From NCBI GenBank assembly GCA_946902875.1, contig OX336345.1, positions 17,329,395 to 17,393,394 of the forward strand: DNA of 64,000 nt. Reading direction: 5' to 3'. The notes beneath the pieces were generated by a model, which made no database searches, was not told where the DNA came from, and saw only the letters and a list, made by a program, of their open reading frames with translations. This document shows positions 43,464 through 54,700 of the stretch, one piece after another. Every line of letters starts with the position of its first letter. Positions within the stretch are counted from its first letter, which is position 1. The position numbers and the translations under genes are program-made. The DNA comes from Nematopogon swammerdamellus (Eukaryota > Arthropoda > Insecta > Lepidoptera > Adelidae).

Positions 43464-44150
43464 AAATAATACTTTCTTTCATCATAATATTCGCATGTGT
43501 AGATGAACAATCTCGGAAATTATGGCTGGCATTTGGCTTACCGTGGTTGAAATTCGAGGTCACTGTGGCCGACGTTTCCACAAAAGCAAGTCTGCCTAGT
43601 GGAGCACGTCGACTCCGGAATGAAGCACTGGATAAGATTCGATCAGGTGAAAATTCTGGCCACTGAAAAGCGACTCTTTCCACGCATCATCCGTGAGTCT
43701 ATCGAGATCTCGAAGCATACCAACTTCAACAGAGAAGACTCATACAGGCTGTCTCCGGTATGGAATCCCGTGCTCGCCCCCCTGAAGAGTGGCAGGTCTG
43801 GCAGTGTGCACCAGCAGCAGCTGGAGGACACTGTCAGTACATTCTGCTCCTCGGCGGAGGTGCGGAACGCAGCCCAAGCCGAATTGGTGCCTACCCACAG
43901 CTGCAACTACAATCTTCGCAGCCGTTCGCGTTTGACAGGCAGTGTTCTGTTAACCGCGGGCCCGACCGCAGCCAGGCACTCGCCCTGATGATGGACTGCA
44001 CGCGACAGTCCGAAACGTCGGCAACAGTGACTGCGAATTTCAACCATGGTAAACCAAATACCAACCATAATATGAATATCCACGGTAGACTAAAAGAATC
44101 TCAGATATTGAAAATGAGAAACTTTTCCAGTTCATAAAATTCTAAAAGGC
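43464..44150 (+). pseudogene. Penelope-like retroelement fragment
   Basis: The frame at 43599-43988 encodes GMKHWIRFDQVKILATEKRLF PRIIRESIEISKHTNFNRED followed by YRLSPVWNPVL. This H-x-I-x-FD-x3-ILA-E...RxxRESIEI-KH...NREDxY pattern is the C-terminal end of GIY-YIG endonuclease-like domains in Penelope-type and related elements. It is preceded by an inverted copy (43530-43577) of the sequence that follows it (44011-44060: GAAACGTCGGC, CAGTGAC, TTTCAACC). The reverse transcriptase is absent. The copy is a truncated remnant, and a candidate hammerhead ribozyme lies at its 3' side. Confidence 0.6.
43977..44029 (+). ncRNA. Candidate hammerhead ribozyme (mini type I)
   Basis: The conserved core is present in order: CTGATGA at 43985-43991; stem II GGACTG/CAGTCC (43993-43998 with 44006-44011) closed by a 7-base loop; GAAA at 44012-44015; then C-G-T-C with cleavage expected after 44019. 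Stem I forms from GCC (43982-43984) with GGC (44020-44022) and CAC (43977-43979) with GTG (44027-44029), around an internal loop. Stem III is only the two bases AC facing GT with no loop, as in the minimal hammerheads known from Penelope-like elements, which may act as dimers. Confidence 0.65.
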
Positions 44151-44635
44151 GACATGTTTGAGGAGCCCGAAAAAACGTTACTTTATTTAATTTCTGCAAT
44201 ATCTGCGACACACGACACGATGAATGATGGAACACTTTATTGGCCCTCTCTCTGCCCTACTTCGTGTCAGATTTTCACTGCGAGACCGACTTAAGGGCGA
44301 GATAACATGCCCTTCAAATGCCCTCAAATTGCGTGGCGAGGCCACTCGCGCCTATCAATGTGGCACTATAAATGTAAGCTTCCTCGCGACCCAAATATAG
44401 CTTGCCTTAGTGTATATTATCTCCGAATTAACACTATAGACATGTCGGTGTTTTATACAGGTTGATTTTATAACCATGCCGGCATTTCAGCGGCTTATTC
44501 TGTACCTAAAATTAAGTAGACAAATAAAAAAGAACAATGACTAAAAATCGTGAAAAAATAATTTTTTTGTTCTCCATATATTTTCGTAAATACGTAACCT
44601 CAAAATGAATGGAGAACTCAATGTTTTTTTTTCAA
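44151..44635. other. Unassigned sequence
   Basis: No gene is supported. Nothing recognisable. Confidence 0.35.
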
Positions 44636-44639
44636 TAGT

Positions 44640-44896
44640 TCTTTTTAGGTTTCCGTACCCCGTACGGAAGCCTAAACCTGCAACGTCTGTCTGTCTGTCT
44701 GTGCGTACGACTGTCCGTCCGATGGCTGTATATTTAGAACCGTAATAGCTAGCCGGTTTAAATGTTCACAGAATATAATATATTATTTTGGCGGATATAA
44801 CAACAAATAATAAAAAAATGTATTTACAAGAAACTTGTTGTTTCATTCAACCATTGTTTTTGTGGTACGGAAACCTTAGTGCGCGAGATCGACTCG
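44640..44896 (-). repeat. R2 repeat copy
   Basis: TTTTTAGGTTTCCGTACCCC, GTCTGTCTGTCTGTGCGTAC, AACCGTAATAGCTAGCCGGT, GCGGATATAACAACAAATAA, and the end GAAACCTTAGTGCGCGAGAT CGACTCGTACC, where the SINE head starts. The join falls within the R2 end. Confidence 0.65.
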
Positions 44897-45377
44897 TACC
44901 GTGTGGGGTCGGTACTTAAAAAGAATAGCCCCACTGCATCTCTCCCCGTCGCATGTCGTAAAAGTCGACTAAGGGATAAGAAAATTCGTCAGCCTCGGTA
45001 GCTCAGTGGCGCGGTTGGTTAGTCAACTGTTATTAAGCAACGCTGAGCGCGGTCAGTGATTGGATGGGTGACCGCTCGACCGTTGGAGGCTGACCGTGGT
45101 TCGGATTCCACGTTAAACTGTAGGTCCCTTCCCTTCTTACCTTACTAGGTGGTAGGGTTTATCCCGGCCGGGTTGGTACCACCGCACTGAACGAAACGTC
45201 GGTCGAAACGGCTATGTAAATAGTTCGTGTTTTCCGTCCAGTTTAGTGTAGCCGACATGAAATGAAGGGAAGCACTGACATGGCACCTAGTTCACCCTGT
45301 CTTATGGGCTGACATCACGGATGTTGTAGGTGATGTAGCCAACCGTGTCAGGTTCCATAAAAAAAAAAAAAAAAACT
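44896..45377 (+). repeat. Chimeric SINE: two heads on one body
   Basis: It starts with the GTGTGGGGTCGGTACTT head (to about 44980). Then a second head begins at about 44990: TAGCTCAGTGG (A-box-like, 44999), AAGCAACGCTGAGCGCGGTC and GATTGGATGGGTGACCGC (5S-rRNA-like, 45035-45075), and GTGGTTCGGATTCCACG (B-box-like, 45096-45112). From 45120 the usual body and tail follow (TTACTAGGTGGTAGGGTTTA ... GTAGCCAACCGTGTCAGG) with an A-run at 45359-45375. Confidence 0.75.
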
Positions 45378-46439
45378 TGGCCGGTTTTTTTAATCCACTT
45401 AATTTTCGATACAGATTAAACCCCTTAACAAAATCACATATTAGACGTCACTATTAATCACTGTCTATTAGTCACTATTAGACAAACACGTCGCAAGGTC
45501 ATACAAGGTCACGCACACATGTTAGATATTAATATACTTACTGGAAGCTGTTTCTTTCATACTGTGTCAGTCACTAAGTATCACTTTGACACAGATGTAT
45601 CCCCTCGTTGCTAGATGACGACCCTCTATCGTGTTCGTTTTAAAATAACTTATGAGAATCATATCATTTTCGTGTGGTAGTCAGGGGCAACGAATCTCCA
45701 AGTTCCACGGCCCTTACTTGAAAAACCTCTGCTCTGCCGCCTCTTTCACTCTCATAATGTTCTTCATTGACCCTTTCTGACTTATTTGTGCACATGCCGA
45801 TCTACATGATCTAGGGTCTAGGGCGACCCTTCCTATGTTTCGTGGGAAAAATAAATGAATATTGGATATATGTAGTAATGTGAACTCCAACTTAATAGCA
45901 TATCTCTTACCCTTGGTTTATCAATCACTGCAGCTACACTTGGATCACGAATCGTGAACCGGAAATAAATTTTAAAACACTTACATTTAAACGTTCACAG
46001 CAATTTTCCAAGAAATTGGATCAAGAGATTTTTGTTGAATCGAATTATGAGAAAAGTCGACAATTATCGGTACCCTCGCTCCCTTCGGACAAAGAGAGTG
46101 TTTAATATTTCAATAATTTTACTCGGGTAGGGCAGTAAAGGCCGATTGTTCCGTTAATTGGCCGGTTCGTGCGACGACCGCTCCCGGGATCTCCATTATT
46201 CATAGCCGTTGGCAGAATTTCTCACAGGACTACAAGTTTAGTCGAATTTAGAATTCTATCGATTTAACCGAGCGACGAGCGCCTAAAGCACCAGTGTGGG
46301 CATCGCATCAATCTTGTACAGGTCTTTTAATCTACTGCAAATTGCTCGAGCAGAGCCGCCCTGGGGAACCGGGGACCTAAGGAATGTCAAATCACCGTAC
46401 ACTTGCTTACTGAAGAATGCTTTTGTGAGCGACAGCCAC
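45378..46439. other. Unassigned sequence
   Basis: About 1 kb in which I recognise no gene, repeat family or regulatory motif. Confidence 0.4.
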
Positions 46440-46550
46440 CAGAATCATCAGCACCTATCCTCTCGCAGGTGATATTGGCAGGTCGAAGCATCTGCTTTGG
46501 CCCCTCCGACTCAGCCACCCATACCATATTACATTAAAAAAAGAATCTCT
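46440..46550 (-). repeat. Dispersed repeat R4, fragment
   Basis: CTATCCTCTCGCAGGTGATA, TTGGCAGGTCGAAGCATCTG and GGCCCCTCCGACTCAGCCAC in R4 order, followed by an A-run near 46536. Confidence 0.6.
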
Positions 46551-46934
46551 CCGGGCTTAAGGCCCCATGCAAGGCAAGCAATCACGGTGCAAGTTCCACG
46601 ACTGCAAGAATAGCTGTTGGCTTATGACTCATCGCACGGAATTTTTTATTGTAAGTAAGCGAAAATTCGGTGTTGACTTATTTATTGCAAAACTACGAAT
46701 TGAAACCAAAGCCATCAACATACATATCTAGATAGGTCATATCATAATCGACGAATAAAATCTTTTTTTTTCCAAAACCTTACTTTGATCACGTTACGTC
46801 CAATGTGTTCTTACAAGTAAATTCAGAGGCATTTTATGTTAATGAAATCGTGTTTTAAAAAGCTTCCACTGCCCTGATAGATGAAAACTTCATTTTTCAG
46901 GTTTATATTAAAACTGAATACGTCAGGTGAATAA

Positions 46935-47050
46935 TATTGATGGTACGCCGGTACGGCAATCGCAGGCCCCGTTCTAAACCGAATGCTATTGGGCGTCGTC
47001 GGCTCAACAATCCATGCTGACGGCGCCAAGTGTCTGGCGTATCCATAAAA
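46935..47050 (+). repeat. LINE 3' end (family of 41666-42360)
   Basis: GGTACGGCAATCGCAGGCCC, CGAATGCTATTGGGCGTCGT and GGCGCCAAGTGTCTGGCG correspond to the untranslated end at 42230-42320. It is more diverged. Confidence 0.5.
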
Positions 47051-47373
47051 AAGCATATCTCCGAAATAGCGGAATTTTAGTTCCTTTGAGTTCGGTAAGT
47101 GTAAAAGAGATATATACGATTTCATTTCGCAATGTGCAAATTTTATGGCCACAATTTCGTTTTTGTTTCCCTATGTCGAACTGTTCATAGCCACCACAGA
47201 GCATGAAATGCGCGCGCCCGCCCCTACTAGAGGCGCCGCCGTGAGCGCGATTTTTCTACAAAGCCGTTGAAGCCTGTGGGCGTGGCCTATGACTTACATA
47301 TGTGTGTTGTGCGTGTGCATTTGTTTGTGCGTGTGCCTAACTTGCTCCTCTTTGTGCGTAGTGTCGATACTAT

Positions 47374-47404
<31 letters not shown>

Positions 47405-48577
47405 GAAGCGCTAGCAGCTCAGCGTACGGTTATTGGGTTTCAAATATCATCGCTTAGGGCGCCTCTAGTAGGGGGCGCGGGCGGTAGGTATTTGATGCTC
47501 TGTGATAGCCACAGATAAACATAGTTGTGTTTCGAAATTTAAATGTAGAATTGTCAGGCATGTGCTCGAAAAGGGTCAGGTGCGTAGTACCCGTAACCAA
47601 CGAGCATGTATGAAGAACATTATGAGAGTGGAAAAGGCGGCAAAAGTGTGTCAGGATCGTGGCGCTTGGGGGTTGGGTTGTTTGCGTGGGTTGGGTCCGT
47701 TGTCTTTGCCTGCCCCACTGGGAGGCAGGCAGGCGTGACGTTATGTATGTATATGTATGTATGTATGAACTTCTAGCACAACACCGATTACTCTGCTTAC
47801 CCTGATTGTCGGGATACAAAAGCGAGAGTTATGTATGTATGTATGTAATTGTCGGATTTACGAAACTGTCTGCTGATTTTCTTGGAATGTTACACCTTAT
47901 TTCAATTGGAGAGAAGTTGTTTTGGGGTATACTGGGATGACTGGGCGTAAACTTTTGTAAAAGCGACACTTTCGGCATCGGTATTCCGATCACGCAGTCA
48001 GCGATTTCTGCTAGTTTCGGAGGATCTCGTAACTCTGTATACTGCAATGCAGCTCTCGCGGTTTTGGCAGCTAGGCGACGACGTGGCTTGGACTGAGACT
48101 CGAGAGATAGCATAACGGATTATAGATGAGCTTGGTAATAGAATTCGGCACGTGGGCTTTGGAGTATTTGTATGTTATACCTACGAGTATTATATAGCTG
48201 CTGCTGATTCATCACCTGTATTTAGAAGGCTACGCAGGATAAAATGTTTAAGCCAAGACAGTTGATACTGACAGACCTTACTGTAATGACACGGCTTACG
48301 GCTGCATAGGAGGCAGGGGTCTTCTCGTTTTTGGGGTTACTTTCATGTTTCATGTTTTGTTTTTTTGTTCTCCTCATTGCTTAAATAAAAAAATATGTAT
48401 TGAATGTTTCCCACAATAAAGAACTTAGATTTTTTAAAGTTTATGGAACTCCAATAATTATAGTTGACATAAAAAAGGATACACATACATAATGTCAGAG
48501 TATTTATCATCCAGTATACTTTAAGGATGACCAATCTAGTAGCCCTTGTGATAGTAGCTTGGATGCGAGAAAGACAA
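47051..48577. other. Region downstream of the receptor gene
   Basis: Contains a (CA)n microsatellite at 47374-47402, a TATG microsatellite with a fragment of the CACAACACCGATTAC repeat at 47740-47850, and a 94-residue minus-strand frame at 47829-48113 (RRRLAAKTARAALQYTELRD and onwards) that reads like protein but matches nothing I know and has no visible splice partner. The 3' UTR of the receptor should lie at the right edge. No clear AATAAA on the minus strand was identified close to the stop. Confidence 0.4.
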
Positions 48578-48715
48578 CTACTGAGTATTGTTGAAGTTGG
48601 TAGTGTTGACATACATTTGGCCAACTGCGTGTAGTGCCTTCCGAGAGCTCTGGCGTAGAAGAGTCAGTTTAAACTGCATCAACACCACGAGGTAGGTGGC
48701 CATGAATGTTATATT
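48578..48715 (-). CDS. Receptor exon g (last, with stop)
   Basis: 138 nt. The acceptor is CACAG. It encodes NITFMATYLVVLMQFKLTLL then RQSSRKALHAVGQMYV and an asparagine/threonine-rich end, stop TAG at 48578-48580. TYLVVLMQF is the TYhhhhhQF signature of insect gustatory receptors. Confidence 0.95.
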   Translation of the reverse strand, partial: NITFMATYLVVLMQFKLTLLRQSSRKALHAVGQMYVNTTNFNNTQ

Positions 48716-51700
48716 CTGTGAAAGACATACGAAATTAAACAATGTTTTATCTAAAGTAAAAAGTAGGACTGATTTACTATGTCACTCGGTTTCCGCATTC
48801 GGTGCAAGGTTTTCATTCAGTGTGTGCAAGCCCTCGGAGAAATATCTTATTATTATTTTTTTTTTCCATTAAATGTTAAATATTACAGTTGTTGCCTCTT
48901 AAACTGAACATACTTTGTTTAATAAGAGCAGAAAATAAGTAAACGGATTAACTTATAGAGGACTTATACATATAGTACCTATGTAATCAATGTACCTTAT
49001 TTATATATTTATGATGAGGTTTTAATGGAAGTGTATGAAGGTTAGTTGAAGTGTGTGTATAGGTATGTGAATGTATTAAGGCAAGATGATACTTGATCTA
49101 ACTAAAATCAACTCGAGATATGCCAGATTTCATCAGTGAAAACAGCTTGTGAATCAGTTCAGTAATTTCCAACTTCACACTTTACCAGACAGACAGTCAG
49201 ACATTGCCTTTAATAATAGTAGATGAAGAGATTTATCACTCACCGTAGTAAACAGTTCTCGATTAATATTTGTATAACCATCCAAGTTCATGATTGGTGG
49301 ATTCTTGGATATAGCGACGAGAAACATTTCGACCTCGCGTTGAGTACTCCGGTCGATTGTGCCGAGGTTAACGTTTAGGAGACGCATTTGAAACTCGAGG
49401 CCCACCTGAATATGGTTAGATATGTTTTACTTGTTTTGTATGAGTTACAAGCTTTTTCCCCCGGCTTCTCTCGCGGTAGACTCAGTTTAATAGCAAATCC
49501 GATTTAAACGCAAATATCATAATAAATTATCGTTTCTCTTATATTCTATCTCTGTCTTCCGTCCATACCTTACTTTCTTTGATACTGCTCAGCCCTATGG
49601 CTATTTATCGATATGGTAATAGTCTATAGTGAGCCTCAAGAACTAATTTTTCCATTGGTACAAACAGCATTAAAATCTGTTCAGTGGTTCCGAAATGTAC
49701 CTTAAACATACATACATACAGACAGACATTCCCATTTATAAGAAGTAGAGATAGAGATTGTTATGTTAAATCTAATATTAATTCAGTTTTGTACGCACAT
49801 AAGTATATATTTAAAAATCGCTTATAAGGGTTCTTGTCCGGGTCGTATGATATCATCCGGTTTCAAATAAGTTTATTTATTAAATCACAGCCACAGTATA
49901 CAAATAAAGTAGGAGAAGAAAGATAATAAAGACACAATTAAAAGTACTAGAGACAAACTAAACAAATACAATTACATTTTAACCATATTATCTGCACAAA
50001 ACAAAAAATTATCACAAACTAGAATGAGTACCTATACAATTTTGGTACAATTTGTGCATAGAATAACAATATTCAAGATGAAAAAAATATTATTCACAGA
50101 CATTATTAGAATGCAACATTTGTCAATCCACAAAAATACCACGTATACAAAAACTATAAAAATAGCCCAACTGAGCAAAATCTGACGCTCCAAAAATCTC
50201 AAAAGGCAAGCGTTGCAAAGACGGAAACCACAACAAAATATACGACCACGCTTTAATGTCCTGGATTCCCGCCCCTGTAATCCCGATAACACTAATTAAT
50301 AAATAAAGTGCTCGAGAAACTCATCCTGGCAGATATTTTAATTTAGAGGAAATATTTTAGTGAAAAAGTTGGATTATCTCATCCTTCGCGCCGTCGCGTC
50401 GTCCGCTCGTAATCCTACATAATCACCAAGAGTAGTTAATTCATTTAAAACGTTGCCTGGCATCACCATGCTTGCAGGCTTGGAATTGTGACTTCGTATA
50501 GAAACTTGCAACGATTTAACCTTTTAATGTTCGCCTCTTTCCTTGACGATATAAAAGGACTATTCTCTAGTTTATATAATTTTTTTATTTAAATTTATTG
50601 TAAAATTATAAAATGTAATTTACTACTTATTAGATGTGATGCCCAGTTTTTTTTCGGTTGCAAAATGTGAACCACTATATTTATTTTGGTGTTAATTAGT
50701 TTCTACGTAGCATTGTTATTCCCTTACAATTTACCATCCCAAAAAAAATACTGATATTTTAATGAACAAGAGTCCAAAAAATCGATAAATTCGACCGGAT
50801 GTCCATGGGCGTCGTTAGAGACCTCATGGGTGGCTCGGCCTACATGTCGCGCTTTCTATAAAAACAAAATCGCATCTGAAATTTACGTACAAATTTTAAC
50901 TTTGCTCTACTTTCACACCCAATCCAGTTCATCCATCACTGCAGATATACATATAAGACAGTTTTGACACACTACGAGTATAAATCAAAGATACACTAAA
51001 CATACCTTCCTAGAGGCATGGTAAGCTTCGTTGCATATAATGAAGAGTAGTGTCATACAGTAGCCAACAATAACAAACAATCCCATCTCCCTGTAGCTGA
51101 GACCGTGCTCAAGTATCTCGGAGAGCGCCCCGTACAGGGAGATGATGGTAGTGAAGAAAATCACTAGGCAGTAGATCCCGTACATGTTGGAATAAGCACG
51201 ACCTGGGAATATCGAGTGAGATTTGATTTCAAATTGGATTTTCTTATGGAAGGTATATGTAGGTTCACTAGTTCTGCAGTGAGGTGAAGATATTCCCATA
51301 TAATATGAGCGTGTTTTAGATAAAATTTGGTGTGCAATATCTTCGGTTTTGCTTTTCGTTGAAGTTGCTTAAAGATGAACCGTTACCAATTACTTACCTA
51401 CTACATCCTACTATGAATTTATCGGTTTCAATTAAATCAAATGTGTAGAGTTTTCTTTTTATTAGTTGACTAGCTGTGTCCGCGGCTCCGCTCGTACTGA
51501 AGTCGGTCGACCGAATTGGTAGATTTTTTTCACAACCGACCCTATGCTCAGCTCATATGAGTATTGGCGTGATGCTATATGCGGAGATCACTTTGACGAA
51601 AATAATCTATGAATTCTACTTTTAGTGCTAGCAAGTATATTATATTATTAGATACTACAATATAATGTACCCGTACAATTTAATTTAATCTAGCCAGAGC

Positions 51701-54700
51701 AACCCATAAGCGTTCGAGTTAGACCTTGAAAGATCAGATTAGTGACAGTTGACACAAACCGAGCTGCTGCATCATATGTGACAGGTCGACCCACAGGTGG
51801 CGGTACTGTGCCAGTTTTAACGCTGGATGATCCGCTTCTAGCGCTTTGTGCAAATTCATGGCGAGCCCCCGAGATGCGGTTCCGAACGCGTTGCAGTTTA
51901 TGTACCTGGAAGTTTTAAAATTCAACTCTCACCTGTATAGCGATTGAGACGTACTTTTGGTTTGGATCATCCAGCCAGATTCAAAATTTTTAATCTTAAT
52001 CAGCTTGAAAAATTAGGTTGCAAGTTTAGAAAGCCATGATTCCAGATTTTTTTTTGTTTCATTAGCCGCGTACTGATCCCAGTTATCCTCACCAAAGTAC
52101 TCCCAAGTACACTCAGAACTTAGCAAGTTATTAAGATAAAGGAATTTACTCCTTAAGGAAATAATAAACACAATATACAAACCAAAGCGAGCAGAATCCA
52201 TCCAGCATAGCGATGATGTGGTAATAGGCGAAGGAGTGCCACAGCTCGAAGTCATCCTGTAGATAGTGCTGAGAGAGAATGACGGCGAAACTGAGAGCCC
52301 ACGAGAAGATGCAGAGACCCCAGGTCAATGAGTACAGGTTTGGAAACACGATCGGCGTGCCAGTTATCTTGAGGTACTTCAACTAGAAAGGAAAACGTTA
52401 CGTAAGGTTTCAGTACTAGGTTCTCTAGTTACATCAGATATTACAACGCTAATCCTAATAAGGAATGTTGACATTTTCTCCATCTCTAACGCAATAAGGT
52501 TAAAGTGGAGATTCCTCATTCTAATCAAAACACAGTATAGAACATTCTTTTAATATCTTAGTTTGAAGGTGGATTTCCTTTGTGCAACGGTCGACGGTTG
52601 GTCGAGTACTAACAATAGTCATTTGCATACCGTCGTGCGACAAAGTGTGATAGCTAACGATGCGCCTTTCAAATCCTACGTTAAATTGTTTTACACGCAT
52701 TCGTAACCGCGGTAATTTGAAGAATTAATGACTGTGTTCATTAAAACTCTACATAGTTTCAGACTCTTCAGTTCCTTACTCGCTTAGATACTTCATACTC
52801 TCATACGACTAGTTTATAGTCTCAAGAAGCATCGATTACACGCCGCCGGCCTACTTCCAGCTACCATAAGCTCACTTCACACCCCGGTCTCACCCTTGTG
52901 TTACCCCTTTTCTCACTCCTCCTCGACCTCGCATGTCAACCCCCCGCATTCTTTGACAACGTTTTAGACGTTCAAACGTATATGTATCGAAGAATGATCA
53001 ATTAAATTTTCATTGATTTACAGTGCTCGGCAGTAAATAATGAACCTCGAGCTTTAGAAAGAGATAATCCGGTTGTAGAGCGTCGTTCCTGTCGCACAGA
53101 GCTGTGCGAGTTCGTGCGACAGGGCCGATTGACGGCGCTATCCCTATCGAGATTAAATTAATAATTGGATATTGAAAGTGTGCAGAATCTAGTCAATGGA
53201 AATGTTACTGAATTATTTGACAGTATAATAGTCTTCAAACTTTTCCCGTGTAAAGTTGACCAACCAACTGCCTCCTAAATCCTCCCTCAAGCTCGGATCT
53301 AAAGTTATGCATTGCAATATGAATTTCCCGAATTCTCACTGCCAGGGATGGGTGGTGACAGCAACTATATCCACTGGTTGCATTCATACTGTTGTGTAGT
53401 ACTTCAGTCAGTTTGCTGTTCGTTCGCATTTGTTCCCTGTGGAAAATTCCAGTAGCTTGTCAAGTTAATTTTTCGAACGTAAGGACGTCGGAAAGTAATT
53501 ACCTACTCTATGTTATGTCCATACTAATATTATAAATTCGAAAGTAACTCTGTTGTCTGTCTGTCTGTCTGTCTGTTACCTTTTCACGCCTAAACCGCTG
53601 AACAGATTTCGATAAAATATTGCATGGAGACTAATTGCATCCTGAGGACGGACATAGGCTACCTTTTGTCCCAAAAAACAACCCTTAAGGGGTTGAAATA
53701 GGGGATGAAAGTTTGTATGGGGAATCCAGCATTTCTCAAGTTAGAGATATGAAAATTCATATTTAGGCTTTTGGTATGAAATAAAGAGTTACGTGTTTCA
53801 GCGTTTTTGCTAAATCAACCCTTAAATTAAAATAGGGGATGATTTCAAAATTATATTTTAGGATTTTATAAAATTTAGTACAGAGATGAATTGCATCCTG
53901 AGGAAGGATATAGGCTACCTTTTGTCTCAAAAAACAACCCTTAAGGGGGTGAAATAGGGGATGAAACATTGTATGGGGAATCCAGCATTTCTCAAGTTAG
54001 AGATATGAAAATTCATATTTAGGCTTTTGGTATGAAATAAAGAGTTACGTGTTTCAGCGTTTTTGCTAAATCTACCCTTAAATTAAAATAGAGGATGATT
54101 TCAAAATTATATTTAAGGATTTTATAAAATTTCGTACAGAGATGAATTGCATCCTGAGGAAGGACATAGGCTACCATTTGTCTCAAAAAACAACCCCTAA
54201 GGGGGTGAAATGGGGGGGGGGGGGGGGTGAAAGTTTCTATAGGAGTATCGGTTTTTTTAAAGGTAGGAACTTGAAAATCATAATTCTAGCTACTCATCAT
54301 CCATACTAATATTATAAATTCGAAAGTAACTCTGTTGTCTGTCTGTCTGTCTGTCTGTTACCTTTTCACGCCTAAACCGCTGAACAGATTTCGATAAAAT
54401 ATTGCATGGAGACTAATTGCATCCTGAGGACGGACATAGGCTACCTTTTGTCCCAAAAAACAACCCTTAAGGGGTTGAAATAGGGGATGAAAGTTTGTAT
54501 GGGGAATCCAGCATTTCTCAAGTTAGAGATATGAAAATTCATATTTAGGCTTTTGGTATGAAATAAAGAGTTACGTGTTTCAGCGTTTTTGCTAAATCAA
54601 CCCTTAAATTAAAATAGGGGATGATTTCAAAATTATATTTTAGGATTTTATAAAATTTAGTACAGAGATGAATTGCATCCTGAGGAAGGATATAGGCTAC

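Noticed and set aside
45030..45080. A 5S rRNA gene
   Set aside because: Only the internal control-like part is present, embedded between tRNA-like boxes and followed by the SINE body.
47829..48113. A coding exon on the minus strand
   Set aside because: The frame reads like protein in part, but no known domain, splice partner or second copy could be identified. Left as unassigned.
48343..48624. 93-residue minus-strand frame near the receptor end
   Set aside because: It overlaps the last receptor exon in a different frame. The receptor frame has the family signature and fits the splice phases.
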